Positions 11,634 to 24,770 are shown, counted from the stretch's first letter. The stretch is 64,000 bases of DNA from Neonectria sp. B-13 (GCA_002682825.1 NOKP01000009.1:372001-436000); one strand, 5' to 3'. A program made the numbers and translations. Notes: generated by a model from the sequence alone, not told the origin.

Positions 11634-13590
11634 ATGCCCGAATATCGTCACGCCCGGAGCGGCAGCCTGAACAACGTTTCGTCCTCGTCCAACGGCAACG
11701 CCAACGGAGCCCAGGCCACTCCCATGACTCCCGCGTCCACTACCCCCCGCTTCGACGGGCCCCGAAGCCCTCCGAGTATGTTGCACACGACCCCCGCGCG
11801 ACGAGCCATCACTCTCCGTCGCATATTTTGTCCCACTCCCAACTGACCCAGCTCATCATGACAGACACCGCTCACGTCCCGTGCAAGTTCTTTCGCCAGG
11901 GCGCTTGCCAGGCTGGCAATGCCTGTCCATTTAGCCATGACCTCGGCGCTGCGGCCGAGAACGTCTGCAAATACTTCGCCAAGGTGCGTGCGCCATATCA
12001 CCGTCGCCTTCATGCCACCTGCGGCCACCTGCGACCGGCCCAAGTCCCCTCCCCCCGACGCGTCAAATCTAACAATTGTCTTTCGCCACACAGGGAAACT
12101 GCAAATTCGGCCCCAAATGCGCCAACATCCACGTCCTCCCCGACGGCCGACGCATCAATTACGGCAAGAATGGCGTCACGATAGGTACCTCGCCCATCAG
12201 TCTCGCCGGCCGGGCCAACCCCGCCTCCGCACAGAACCAGCCCTCCACCAGCGCCCTCACCACCTCTCTCTACCGCGCCGATGTCCCCTCGTACACCACG
12301 GCCTACCCCTACGATGACCCGCAGCATAGTCTGGCAAGCCAGCCCAGCCTCGAAAATGGTCTGCCCACCATCGACATGTCATACACCAGCTCCGCCTACG
12401 GCTCGCCCCGGGATGAGGATTCCCGTTTTGGTCTTGCTCTGTCTCCTGTTAACAACAAGGGACTGTCGGTCCTAGATGCTCCTCTCCCCGCCTCGTTCGA
12501 CTCCAATGGCATCTCCAACGCCGCCCGGTTCCCTGCGGCTCCATGGCCCTCTTCAGTCCCTTCCAAGTTCGGCCTCGAGTCACCTTCCCAGTCCCTCAGC
12601 AACGCCAAGGATTCTCGCACCTCGGAAACCCTCAAGCTGCTGCACACCTCCGCCTTTGGTTCCTCGGAGCACCTCGTCGCCCCCATGCCCAACAGCCCGC
12701 CCAGCTCTCAGCAGAGCAACGTGGATGAGTACTTTGGAAAACGAGCTATGCACTCATCCCGGTTCTCCAAGCCACGAATGCTCAGCTCCAGCATGCCCAA
12801 GACATCCGTTGACAGAGACTGGGAGGCCGAGTTCGCCTTTGGCGACGACGACGACAACCTCCCCGAGAACTATGTGCCCGAGAACCTGCAGGATCTCTTG
12901 ACCCCTGCCGAAAAGGCCCGGAGAGGCTCGATGCGAGCCGACAGCAGCGACGCTGGCTTGGACGGCCTCAGCAAGTACGGCAGCCCTATTGGATCGAGCC
13001 CAAGTCGATGGGGACCCATGTTCCAGCGACAGAAGGAAGAGGAGGATTCGACTCGATCGGCGCGAGGTGCCGCCTCGGCCTTTGGTCATGTCGGCAGCCC
13101 ATTGCGAAACTCAATTCTCGCCCAAGAGATGAACAACTCCAACGGCCTCATCCGTCCCTCCTCGTTGCGCAGCGGCAGCGACTCCATGTCAATGCTCTCT
13201 CAGCAACTCCAGCGTAACCACCTGGAGGATAGTGCGGGGGGTTCCAGCCCGCTGCTCCACCCCTCGGCTGCTCGAGGTCCCGGAAGTGCCATCAGCTCCA
13301 TCAGCCCGATAGGAAAGGAGCGCGGTATGGAGCGCCACGTTTCGAGCGGCAGCATCAGCTCGGCAATGAACGGACGGTTCACAACGCCCATCAACGAGGA
13401 TGATGAGATGTTCCACATGGAGGGCATGGAGGAGGATGGCGAGACGTCCACGGCCGCCAAAACCCCGAAACGGTCTTCGGCCGGCCTGAGCATGGGTGCC
13501 TGGAGCAGCTACGCCGGGGTTGTGTCGGGCAAGAGCCAGACCAACGGAACCAAGGGACCAAGGGACTCGGTGCCAGTCAGCGGGCGATGA
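11634..13590 (+). CDS. CCCH zinc-finger protein (Lee1/Cps3-like)
   Basis: Putative RNA- or DNA-binding regulator. Three exons (11634-11775, 11865-11983, 12094-13590) give 585 aa with phases that fit. The two introns (89 and 110 nt) have GTATGT and GTGCGT donors. A Ser/Asn-rich leader of about 48 residues precedes two closely spaced fingers, both C-x7-C-x5-C-x3-H (CKFFRQGAC..CPFSH and CKYFAKGNC..CANIH). The second intron falls between the two halves of finger 2. The rest is a long, disordered Ser/Pro-rich tail with an acidic patch near FGDDDDNLPENY. The architecture of two N-terminal CCCH fingers plus a disordered tail resembles fungal Lee1/Cps3 proteins, whose biochemical role is poorly defined. 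Many short upstream frames in a long leader suggest translational control, which is inference. Confidence 0.85.
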
Positions 13591-15081
13591 TGAATTGTTC
13601 TCTCGTCTCGAATTGATGACGAACCAAAACCGAGTCATGCTTTGGATGGCAACTGACAGACGGCTCATGTCACCAGCCATAACCACGTGGACAACCACCA
13701 TCAACTGCTATACGACACCGTTGCATTTCCTCGGACACAGAGCACACAGATTTGCGTCACCCTCAGGTGACTCTTCATTTTGCAGCATTGGCCTTTTACG
13801 GAAAGAGAAAATCAGGTGTTTTTATTGCAAGTCTTTAGCTCCGGACTCCAAAAGGATATAGGATACACGGCATGGAGTTTTGTCTTTTTTCTTCATTTCC
13901 ATTTTAGGAACGGGGGAGTTTCCCTTTTCTTCGTTTTTGATTCATTACATGGGGTGGCCATCTATGCGAGGGCGGACGGACTGGTTTGCTGCATTTCATA
14001 AACCTAGTATTGGTATTGGGCTTTGTTACGTGGAATCCCTGGTATACATCGTACCGGGGGTTGCACGGCAAGGGATGCGTGCAGCGACGGTCGTTGACTC
14101 AACGATGCGAGCTGGGTCTGGGTTATGGTGTTTGGGGGGTTTCTGGATTCCCAAAAATGCAAACGTTTTGAGACAACAGGGGAGAGGGAGAAATAGTTTG
14201 CTTTGAAGCAGGAGCGAAACGACTCGCTGAAAATGAAGTCGAGAGCATGTATGGCACGTATATATGTACAGAGGAAGCAGACTTGAAGAGACCTCGATTA
14301 TCTACTCAGAGGCACATGGCACATGGACTGGGAAGTGAGGGAAATGAACATTGGGTGCAGCATGTTTTAGTACACGTATCTGATGCTCAACGGGATTACA
14401 TGATTCCGAGAACAGGTTGTCCCACGGAATACAATGATGCAACTCCAAGTCTCTAGCGATGGATGATTGGGTGAGAAAGCTGATGGGCTTTGCCGAATAG
14501 GGTCAACGGATGTTGTCGGATCCGTCCTTAAGGCCTCTGATATACGTGTATGGTAGTTTCCACGATAAAGTGACGACCTCGTTACAGTCAGACATGGAAG
14601 AGGTGAGCAAAAGATTCTATACACTAGTACAACGTAGCCAGCCACAGCGGTGAGTGACAGCCATCAAATCCCTAAGACACAAAAACCCGGGGTCAAGGGC
14701 CACGACGACGTCACGATTCCCCCGAGGCCGCGCACCAGCTTCAACTCGGGACTGTTCGTTTCAACATATTGCTGGAGGGGGGAGAAATTGGGTCCATCCC
14801 GCCCAAAAAAAAAACACAGATCCCCCTTTCCCTTCAACTACTCCGTCCGCCCTGTCGTCGCTCTCTTCTTAAATTCTGTCGGAAAAAAAACCCCGCTCGG
14901 TTGTGAGTCCAGCCCGAGAGAATAGTGACGCGCCGGCAGCCCCTCCCCTGTCGACGCCTTTGCACAAGAGGGGATTTTCTTTTTTTTGGGTTCCCAACAT
15001 GTCTAAGATGCAAAGAGGGGGGTTTTCCTGGTTCGGGGGGTTTAATTGTACAAGGGGGAGGTTTATGGGGGTGGAGAGAAT
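13591..15081. other. intergenic, convergent 3' regions
   Basis: Lies between the ends of the CCCH gene (+) and the acyl carrier protein gene (-). T-rich stretches after 13,780 fit a 3' untranslated region. No gene seen. Confidence 0.5.
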
Positions 15082-15856
15082 TTAGTTGGCATCGGGCTGC
15101 TTGAGGATGTACTCGACGGCGTGCTCGACTGGAAGGCGGGGTTAGTTTCGGTTTGTTGATGGGGAGAGAGGACGGAACGTACCGGAGTGGATGGTGTCGG
15201 CATCCTTATCGGGGATCTCGATGCTGAACTCCTCCTCAATGGCCATGACGACCTCAACGGTGTCCAGGCTGTCGAGGCCGAGGTCGTTGGCGAAGTGGGC
15301 GGTGGGCTTGATCTGTTGCGGGTGTTAGACAGGTTCCTCGGTTCTCGGTGCGGGAGGGCGACTAGAGGGGATGCTATCGGGGACGTACGTTGGTGACATC
15401 GTTGACCTGTGACGGGGAGTGGTTAGCTTCGATATCCAAGGATAATAGATGGTGAGGAGCGACGTGGGAGAGGGCGGGTAAGGTATATAGTAGTTGGAGA
15501 CGGGCACACCGAGACACTTGGAATAGTGCTTCAATGCTCCTGTCTGCATCCATCCACGCAACCCGTAGTGGCCGAATTGACCGGCCACATCCCGCAAGTC
15601 CCCCTCACTGATGCCTCTTCCTCGGGGAAAGGCGGCTCACCTTGTCAAAGCCTTGCAACAAGCTAATGATGCGGCCCTCGACCTCCTCCTTGTTGAGAGA
15701 ACCGCCGGCGCTGTACATGCGCACGGCCTGGAAGCTCTGGATCTTGGGCATGACAGCCCTCGGCGCGACGGCGAAGACGGCCCTTTGCGCGACGGCGGGT
15801 CGGAGGGCGGCACGGGCGGCGGCCGAGGCGGAGCGGAGGACGGCGGAGCGGAACAT
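15082..15856 (-). CDS. Mitochondrial acyl carrier protein (NDUFAB1)
   Basis: Carries the 4'-phosphopantetheine-bound acyl chain for mitochondrial fatty-acid synthesis, is a subunit of respiratory complex I, and in yeast and animals supports Fe-S cluster assembly. Four exons on the minus strand (15641-15856, 15389-15406, 15183-15312, 15082-15128) encode 136 aa. The first 50 or so residues are an Ala/Arg-rich mitochondrial presequence. The carrier domain follows, with the prosthetic-group serine in [11 protein letters not shown]. Length and DSL motif match the family. Exon 2 is only 18 nt (six codons, V-N-D-V-T-N) and is flanked by good splice sites. Without it the helix before the DSL loop would be shortened. 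It lies 3 kb from the complex I subunit NDUFS8 on the same strand, with an unrelated carboxypeptidase gene on the other strand between them. Confidence 0.93.
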
Positions 15857-17132
15857 GGTTGCGAAGGTGTGTGTTTTCCGAGGCGGGGAGATGCTCAATT
15901 GCTGGCGAGGGGGGGGATTGGGCGGGTGAGATGAGGTTCGGGAGGCGGAAGTGGTGATGATAAATTTCTCGTTGCTGGTCGGGTCACGGAGAGTCGGAGG
16001 GAGCTAGCTGGGGGTGGACGGTCACGTGCCGGGAGGTACGTACCTAGTGATCAACGTCAGTGAGATGCTGCACTGTCATTGGCTGCTGATTCCCGAGGGT
16101 AATTCTCGAGTAGGCGTTGGCAGTGTGGACATGGGTTTTGGAGGTTCTGGCTATTAAATGTGATGGAAAAGTGCAAGATAAGAAAACGACTATATAATTG
16201 ATGTCCTTGGTCTTTTTTCCGTGTTTCTCAAGCAAGTTTTGGGCGCTCAATTGTTGTGCAAGGTACTGGTTATTGGTCCCTCCCCCATGTTTCGCCAAAG
16301 TCAGCATAATCGACTCGGCCCTCATTGGTCCCGCTTCTCAGGAGCATGCGTCTATCTTCTGAAGTCCTTGCTACTGGAGATTCCACTTCTAGCCATATAG
16401 TGTTGATTGAGCTTAGGAACTTTACCCTTAAGAAGAGGTAGGAAGTAGAGAATAAAAGCAGACATAGTTACTTTAATATTATTTATATGAGAACTTCTAT
16501 GGTTCATTATAGTAGGGACTAACACTCATCTTCTATTTATAAAGTGATCAATATATCTACTCTAAAGAGAGACAAATAACGTGGGAGCAACTCACTGCCT
16601 TAATAAGCTCGTAGGCTCTATATTGCATGTAAAAACCATAACCTTTCAGCAACAGTAAGCGCATCAACCCCTGTCAAGCACCGTTAACCTTTAGGTATCA
16701 CCATCTCCTCCCCAAGTTTGCCGATCCTGTACAGCCTCGCGTGTTCACCCCGCCAGCGCCCCGGGTGTCCCGTCTAACAGGACAATCAATCACAAACCAC
16801 TTGAGACTCCACGTTTCAATATCCGATGGACAGGACGGGCTTGTATCACGGCAGAGGGAGGTTTAGCTCTCGAGGCAAACTGGTGGTGCCGTGGACACTT
16901 GCACGCGAGCGGACTTACACGGGCACTGACATCTGAGCAGGAGCGATGGGTCGTTGTGATGAGGTTGGCTGTGATTCATGGCGCCTTCCTAAGCCATCTC
17001 TAACACGGGAGCTGCCTTAGGCAGGTGGATAAACAACAACGATGCTATGCCCTTGTCAACTCTCCCACATCACGCAGCCAACCCACCGGGACAGAACATC
17101 ACCAACAGACCCGTATCCTCGCCAACTCCACC
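15857..17132. other. intergenic with AT-rich patch
   Basis: Divergent promoter region of the acyl carrier protein (-) and carboxypeptidase (+) genes. About 16,430-16,600 is strikingly AT-rich and TpA-rich compared with its surroundings, perhaps a repeat relic. No gene seen. Confidence 0.5.
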
Positions 17133-18449
17133 ATGAAGCTCTACTTCATCCTCGCCGTCACGGCCATGCTCACAGGCGTCTCGCCCTGCCTCCTCCCCTC
17201 CGATCTCAACCCCCACGTCGATGGCGCCTACCAGCTCCTGCAGGCTCCCCGCAGCGATATTCCCGTCGGCGCCGGTGACCGCTTCGTCAACGGCTCCCTT
17301 CCCCCCGCGGGCCTGGGCATACGAGATCGCGACCTCGAGAGCATTCTCAACCCCCGCGAGATCACCTCAGCCCTGCGCGGCCTCGCCCGCACCTTCAAGG
17401 ACGTCACACTCTTCACAAGCCCCCACACCACGTTCGAGAACGCCTCCCTTGAGGGCGCCCGCGTCGGCGACAACCCTCGTGTTCTCATCATGGCTGGCAT
17501 CCACGCCCGCGAGCGCGGCGGCCCCGACGATGTCGTTTACTTCCTGGCCGACCTACTGCACGCCCGCGTCGCCCGCTCTGGCGTCCGCTACGGCAACCGG
17601 AGCTACTCGCACGCCCAGGTCCGAGCCGCGCTGTCGGCCGGCGTCGTCGTCCTGCCGCTGGTGAACCCCGATGGCGTGGCCCATGACCAGGCGACGGACT
17701 CGTGCTGGCGCAAGAATCGGAACCCGGCAAGCGCCAAGGGTGACTTTGACGTCGGTGTCGATCTTAACCGCAACTTCGACTTCCTCTGGGACTACACCCA
17801 CGCCTTCAGCCCTAACGCTGACCTGTGGGCTGCGGCGTCGGACGAGCCTGCCAGCGAAGTCTTCCACGGCGCTGCGCCGTTCTCCGAGCCCGAGACGCAG
17901 AGCGTTGCGTGGGTGATGGATTCGTTCCCTAGCCTGTCGTGGTTTCTCGACCTGCACTCGTTTGGCGGGACTATCCTATATGGCTGGGGCGACGACAACA
18001 TCCAGACAACGGATCGCAGCCAAAACTTCAGCAACACCGCATACGACGGCAAACGAGGAATCGTAGGCACCGACCCTGAAGACAGCATGTACAGAGAGTT
18101 CCTCGACGCGTCGGACCTCGCCGCCCAGCACACGCTGGCCAAACGCATGAAGAAGGCGATGGCCTCGGCCGGCCGCACGCCCTACAAGGTCGAGGAGTCG
18201 GTCGCCATGTACCCGACGTCGGGCATCAGCACTGACTACGCCCTGGGCCGGTACTACGGCCGGCAATGCGGCGCCGGCAAGGTGCGCGGGCTGACGCTCG
18301 AGTTCGGGGCCACGAGTGACGCGGGGCCGTGTCCGTTCTACCCCAGCGGCGAGCAGTACCATCAGTGGATGAGGGAGGTGGGCGCCGGCCTGATGGAGCT
18401 GTTGTTGAGCGCGGCCGAGGAGGGCGAGGTGGAGAGGTGGGAGTGCTAA
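17133..18449 (+). CDS. Secreted M14 zinc carboxypeptidase
   Basis: Removes C-terminal residues from peptides outside the cell. Single exon, 438 aa. I start at 17133 because MKLYFILAVTAMLTGV is a clean signal peptide. An in-frame ATG at 17025 would bury it. M14 landmarks in order: zinc ligands in GIHARE (His124, Glu127), substrate-binding NPDG, DLNRNF (Arg213), third zinc ligand in DLHSFGG (His275) and the catalytic Glu in LTLEFG (Glu391). All are present, so the enzyme should be active. The stretch before GIHARE is too short and divergent to call a classical inhibitory propeptide with confidence. A/B subtype not assigned. It may serve nutrient acquisition or processing of host proteins, which is inference. 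Confidence 0.92.
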   Translation: MKLYFILAVTAMLTGVSPCLLPSDLNPHVDGAYQLLQAPRSDIPVGAGDRFVNGSLPPAGLGIRDRDLESILNPREITSALRGLARTFKDVTLFTSPHTTFENASLEGARVGDNPRVLIMAGIHARERGGPDDVVYFLADLLHARVARSGVRYGNRSYSHAQVRAALSAGVVVLPLVNPDGVAHDQATDSCWRKNRNPASAKGDFDVGVDLNRNFDFLWDYTHAFSPNADLWAAASDEPASEVFHGAAPFSEPETQSVAWVMDSFPSLSWFLDLHSFGGTILYGWGDDNIQTTDRSQNFSNTAYDGKRGIVGTDPEDSMYREFLDASDLAAQHTLAKRMKKAMASAGRTPYKVEESVAMYPTSGISTDYALGRYYGRQCGAGKVRGLTLEFGATSDAGPCPFYPSGEQYHQWMREVGAGLMELLLSAAEEGEVERWEC

Positions 18450-18939
18450 GTTGCTGGGTTGATGTTGTTCAAAGACAGAGTGAGATGAGTCTTGGCTGTG
18501 AGTCGGGCCACTTTGAGAAACTAGTCTTGACTGTGGTGCTGGACGATTAGCCAGTTGAATGGCATGAGCCTGGACTCACCAAATCGTCATTGATATCCGA
18601 CATCCACTGCCAGCTACTTATCAAGGATTAGCACATTTAGCAGCACGCACCCTATTCATCAGCAGACAACCGCACTTCCCGCACCCTCACGGACCAAACC
18701 CAGCAATGATATGACCAGTGACAAAGGGCATTTTGGAGCTCTAGATTATATACACTCTGCACCTCCCGTCCAGATGCCGCCCACTGTCCGCCGTCATGTA
18801 TCCGCTGCCCATGGAACAAGACTAAAACATGTTTGGTGCCCCTTCCCCTAAAGTCCTACAACAGATACAAATAACCCAAGGGAAACAAAAACAGATGATG
18901 TGGTCGTCGTGATTTTTTTGTGTACGTCCGTTTCTTTGT
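18450..18939. other. intergenic, convergent 3' regions
   Basis: Between the ends of the carboxypeptidase (+) and NDUFS8 (-) genes. No gene seen. Confidence 0.6.
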
Positions 18940-19979
<1,040 letters not shown>

Positions 19980-20494
19980 GGCGAGGAGAGTCGGCGGGGA
20001 GGCGAGGGCAGTTGACGGGAGGCCAATTGGGCGGGTTGCGGTCGAGGCGGAGGCGTGAGGGCGAGCGGCGAGGATTTGACGTGGTTCGTGATGTGTCGGC
20101 TCGGAAAGTTGCTCAGGCCCGGGGGGGTGGGATTACATTGCTGGGCAGTTGATTGGTGGTTGGCTTCCGCGTGACATGTCACGTGCACCTGTTGTCTCGA
20201 CTGACCAAAGGATTACGTCGATAGGATGGACGTCCACTAGTTGAGTCGTACTAGTAGTGACAACACTGTGACTCTCCGTGCCCACCTTGGAATCATGACG
20301 AATTGTTAAAGCGCACTTGAAACACTCAATCGGTGATGGTGACTATTACTCTTAAAAAGGCAAAGTGCCAATCATTATCCGTGATCCCATATAGTCGTTA
20401 TGACGTGCCTGCCTCGCGGGTATACATGTCTATCCTAACATCGCAAACGCCAGTGCACTTAGATATTATGCCAGTCCAACTCATTCGCCCCAGA
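19980..20494. other. intergenic
   Basis: Upstream region of NDUFS8 and downstream of the 578-aa gene, both on the minus strand. No gene seen. Confidence 0.6.
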
Positions 20495-22287
20495 TTAGAA
20501 ACTCTTCTCCCAAGCTCTCCACCAAAGGCCCATGTTGGCCGCCACAACCAGATCCAGCATTTTCATCCCGTCGGGGTAGATGATTAGTTTCCCCATCTTG
20601 GCTCGCTTTCCGCGGTTGCCACCCCCGGCCTTTTCCTTGCCCAGGTTTACATCAAATGGCGACACCATGCCGTCGTCCTCATCGCTATCGTTGCGCCCGT
20701 CCAGTTTCTGTAGGAGCTTGTTGAAGTGCCCCTGGAGTTGCGCCTTGACTTCCTCGCGTCCTTCGGGGGACTTGAAGAGCTCCGCGCTGGGTAGGTTGAA
20801 GCGCAGCTCACTGAGGGCCATGGCTCCCCCCAACTGCTGCACGGGTACTCCCTGCTCAATTAGAGCGTTCAGTGCCGGCTTCTCGTCGTGCAAGATATGG
20901 TAGCATCGGAGGCTGCGGCCGGTGGTTCCCGTCCGGAACTCGCATCTGCCGTTCCACGGGCTGGTGAAGACGTATCCGCGGGGTCTCATTCCAGGACCCG
21001 GTTGTCCCAGAGCAGTCTGCGGTTCAGGAGCCAGCTCTCCCGAGGCGACCGAGTTGACCGAAGTTACGCTTCCATGTCGACTGTGCTCCCGTGGCTCTTG
21101 GTTCCACTTCTCCCGGAAATTGCTGGACCAAGATTTCGCGTAACCCATCAGGACCTGTCTCGAGAGCACAGCACCTTCGCTTCGAGGTACTCTCTCGTCT
21201 GCCGGGATTCCGTCGCCTGGACCAATATCGAAGCTCCTTCTCGTGGGCATGTTGCGGAATCTGCCGTATCCCAATGTCTCGATCTGGATGTTGATGGGTG
21301 GGTTTGCGGCAGGAGTCTGCGACTGGGCGACAGGTGGCACGCTGGGTAGGAACGGGCCGCACTCGTCCTGGCCGGGTTGTAGTGTTTCCGACTGGTAGGA
21401 TGAGACGTGGCCGACGTTCCACTGGTTTCCCGTGCTCGGATCCCGGCGAATCAGAGCTAGGGTGAATGGGTTGGTGAAAGTAGAGTCTGCTTGTTTCCTC
21501 GGTGATAGAGACCGGCTTGTGTAGCTTCCTCGCTTCGGGTTGGGTGCTTGAAAAGGTACTCGGTCTCCGTCATCCATTTCCACGCGCGACTCCGGGAACG
21601 CAGGGAGTGACTTGTCGGTTAGAGGCGTGGGAGGAGTCCTCATGGTCCTGGGGCCCATGTTCCTAGGGCCGTTGGGCCTGCGAGAGACGGTGTTCTGGCG
21701 ACGGAGAGGCGAAGACTGTGGCTTTTGTTCGATCGGGCGCCCGTCAAGGCTCAGCCGGGGATCTCGGTCATAGCTAGACGGGGTGGAGCTCGCGGCGTCG
21801 AAGGAAGAGCTGACGGTATGGCCACGAGGTCGCATGGGGTTCTGGTTCTCGTTGCCAGGGACGGGAAGGAACTGATCGCGGTTCGAGGGCGTCATGGGCT
21901 TTGCGGACTCGGGCAGAGGCTTTCGGGGGATGTTCCTGGCGGAGGAACCCTCGTCGCTGGATGATCGGAAGCCGTCATCACGAATCGGGGCAGGGTTGGA
22001 GAGGTCGGAGGAAGGTCGCTCTAGGTGGATGTAGTAGAGGCAGCTGGCAATATCCTCGGAGGAGACGATTTTAAGTTGGGGTTTGAAAGGGGAGAGGATG
22101 ACATCTGCATGGTGGTTAGCTACGAGGCGGGGCATTCTGGAATTGCGGGAAGCATCCTACCTCGAGTGCCGGGAACGCGGGAGATGTACAGAGTCAGTGG
22201 ATCTTGGCGCTCGTCGGTCGGGTTGACGGGATACTGCGGCGGGTTGGCCGCGAGGTTGTTGACGGAGGTGAGGGAGCGCGCCTCCAT
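20495..22287 (-). CDS. Conserved fungal protein of unknown function
   Basis: Two exons on the minus strand (22161-22287 and 20495-22104), joined across a 56-nt intron, give 578 aa. I do not recognise a named domain. The first 85 residues look folded (LTLYISRVPGTRDVILSPFKPQ and an SSEDIASCLYYIHLE stretch). About residues 90-330 are Ser/Pro/Arg-rich and probably disordered. Residues from about 410 onward again look folded, with Cys residues in SPWNGRCEF and SLRCYHILHD and a downstream SELRFNLPSAELF segment. No signal peptide or membrane span is evident. The two-block architecture with a long disordered middle suggests a scaffold or regulatory role, but that is a guess. The gene itself is well supported by open frame, splice sites and codon use. 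Confidence 0.8.
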
Positions 22288-24076
22288 CTTTGGGGGTGGT
22301 TCCGTTGCAAGTGTAAGAAGACGTGGGGTGGTTTTTTTGTTGGTGGAGTCGATCGTTTGTAGGTGAGGGGGGAAGTAAAGGCGCGGAATGGGGGATAACT
22401 CGAGGGAAAATAGAATCAACTACCGTCACGCGGATTTCTCTCTGGTATTTATAGAATAAATTCCCGGGGACAAGAGGTGTTCGTATTTTGTTTGGCTTGT
22501 GACTTGAGGGAGAAAGGAACAAAGATTAGGAGCGAAGGATTAAGAGCATGAGCGAGTGCGAGGCGGGTTGGCTGGGTCCTTGCTTCCGGGGAACGGGCGA
22601 CAGATATTCAAACAACGAGCGAAACCGCCGACGTGGCCGATGTTCTTGGCGGAAAGGGGGGGGCAGGGAGGTAGGGAGAGAAAATAGACGCCTGGAAGAC
22701 ACAAACGCAGCAGCAATGATAGAAAAAGAGGCCGCAGCACAAGCGCAGGGCCCAAGAGAGGCGGGACGCGGAAGAGGGCGAAAATTCAACGTCAGCCCGC
22801 GGGGGCTGTGCCTGGGCCTTTTTTATTATTATGGCGTCGACGACAGGACAGGGTGCTCTGTTGATGCGGACGATACAGTAGTACGGCGCAGTAGTACAGC
22901 AGCAAATAGCCGCAGTACATACAGTAGTACGGTAGTAGCGCAGGAACTCTCTCGCTCTCGGGGTTTGTTTTCGCTGTTAGAGGAGGCTTCTGGCGAGCTG
23001 AGCTCAAGTCAGCTCAGCACAGCAAGCATCAGCGGCCTTTTGCGACGATGCGCGCGCCCGCGTCAGACAGCCGGGCGCCGAGAAGACACAACAAAGCGAA
23101 AGGCCGAACTTGGTGCCAAGAGGTTTCGCGATGGGGCATCGTGGCCGTCCTGGTGACGTATCATCCCACTTCGTTCACTGCCCTCAGAAGGGGGGCTGTC
23201 CTCTGAATGACTGATCGAGGGCGTCTTCCCCAGCGTCGGACGCGCACTGCCGACGTCACTTGGCGAAGCAGGGGTCCATCCCCCATCCCGGCGTCCCATG
23301 TGTGGCGGGTTGCAGGTGTCACGGGCACTGTGCGAGCCACATTGCCCCCTTGTAACCGGGTGCCTAAACCCCAAGACCCAAGGGTGTCTGTGCTGAAATA
23401 CAGTGCGAGCGGCGCCACGCGGACCGTCCCCGGGGACTGTGGTCCGGCCCGTCACGTCGGTTGTGAGCCCATTCCCAATCTTCACTTGCCCGCAGCCGTA
23501 GGGCGGATTGTTCAGGCATATACCTGGACCTCAAGGACAAACCTAAGCAAACTAAGGACAAACATCTTGGTTCTTCCTCTTCATTCTTTGCTTCCACTGA
23601 TTCCACTACTCTTGGATTGCCTCGTTGTCAAAATTGCAGGCAAGACCCTTGTACGTGTTCAGCTGTTCATCCCGATTATAGTCCCAACCTCGTTTTGATT
23701 TCAGCAACAGAGATAGCGCCATGGGACACTTCACAGCCTCGGCATGAATGTCAATTTAATCTCATTAATCCTTCTGAAAGTCTAAAAGAGCTCCCATGTC
23801 ATGCGCTTTGAACTACCGGCCTCGGAGTGAGGCGGTGGCCCGTGGCATCTGGAACTTTATTCGCAACCCTGCTGTGACTAGACAACGCACCGACTCTTCT
23901 CCTCGGTGACGACGCCTTTGCCAGCACTTTTCACTAAAGCCCTCCAGCTCCGCCATGACGTCCAAGTAACTCGCAAGGCTGAATCGGAACATCCAAGAAG
24001 CAGCTGATGCCCAATTGACCCCACAGCCGACGTGGAGGGCTTCAATGCGACTGACTGCGTCACGGCCTTGCCCCCA
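22288..24076. other. intergenic
   Basis: Promoter side of the 578-aa gene, then 1.5 kb with no supportable gene. Several open frames overlap on both strands, but none shows domains or consistent splice structure. Around 22,870-22,940 there is a GTAGTA/CAGTAGTAC-rich short repeat. Confidence 0.5.
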
Positions 24077-24659
24077 TCAGTACGGCGCCGGCTCCGTGTT
24101 GCACACCGGCTTGGCCGTCTCGTAGACGTACTGGGTGGCCGCGCACCCGCCGACGCACCGCGTGCCGCAGGCGTAGGTCGTCGTCACCGTCGGCACCTCG
24201 GTCGGACACCCGCACACGGACCGGACCGTCTTGAAGGCCATGCACTGGGGCATGGGGCAAGTGGAGCAGTAGCCCTGGACGGACGTGACGGTGGGGCACG
24301 GCGTCGCTGTGGTGGTGGTGACGCCGTAGCTCGAGGCGTAGACGTACGACGTGCTCGCGCACCCGCTGGGGCACGTCTTCTTGCCGCATGGGTAGGACGC
24401 GGTGACGGTCGGGATCTTGGGCCCGCATTTGGACGGGTTGGAGATGGTCGAGATGGAGAGACACTCCTTGACGACGCAGGTTGAGCAGACGGCCGCCGTG
24501 GTTGTGACGGTGGGACAGGCCGGTTTGTTTGCCCAGGAGAGGTTGGCTCTGCAGAAGACTTGTTAGTCATGGCTGTTCTATGTTTGAGGTGTTGTTGAGT
24601 TCTGAGTTGGAGACCTACGCAGCCAGCAGAGTGGTGAGGATGAAGCGAGTAGACCACAT
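24077..24659 (-). CDS. Small secreted Cys-rich protein, duplicated domain
   Basis: Exon 24619-24659 and exon 24077-24548 on the minus strand, separated by a 70-nt intron with GTAGGT donor and CTGCAG acceptor, encode 170 aa. A signal peptide (MWSTRFILTTLLAAA) is followed by two homologous repeats of about 60-75 residues. Each starts with CPTVT, has a CSTC pair, then PTVT..Y.CG, a C..GC..T.YVY block, and ends in a Thr/Lys/Pro linker. Each carries seven or eight Cys. No GPI signal or membrane segment. The protein is outside named families I know. Size, secretion and Cys density fit effector-like or wall-associated proteins, but no specific function can be claimed. The intron falls at the signal-peptide boundary. 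Confidence 0.82.
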
Positions 24660-24762
24660 GGTAAGGTACGGGATGAGAGTCGATCAATGTTCCAGTTGAT
24701 ACAAGTAGATCAAGGTGTCATGTCAAGTCTTTCCTTAACCTTGAGGCGAGGATCCCGCTCCT

Positions 24763-24770
24763 CTATATAC
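24763..24770 (-). promoter_or_regulatory. TATA box of the Cys-rich protein gene
   Basis: GTATATAG on the minus strand about 105 nt upstream of the start codon, the expected position for a fungal core promoter. Confidence 0.45.

Noticed and set aside
10950..11846. 298-codon open frame as a protein gene
   Set aside because: Low-complexity Ser/Pro/Arg translation of the C/T-rich leader. It overlaps the better supported first CCCH exon in another frame.
22548..23156. 202-codon plus-strand open frame
   Set aside because: Compositionally odd (Arg/Gly-rich then Ser-rich), no motifs. Looks like read-through of promoter DNA.
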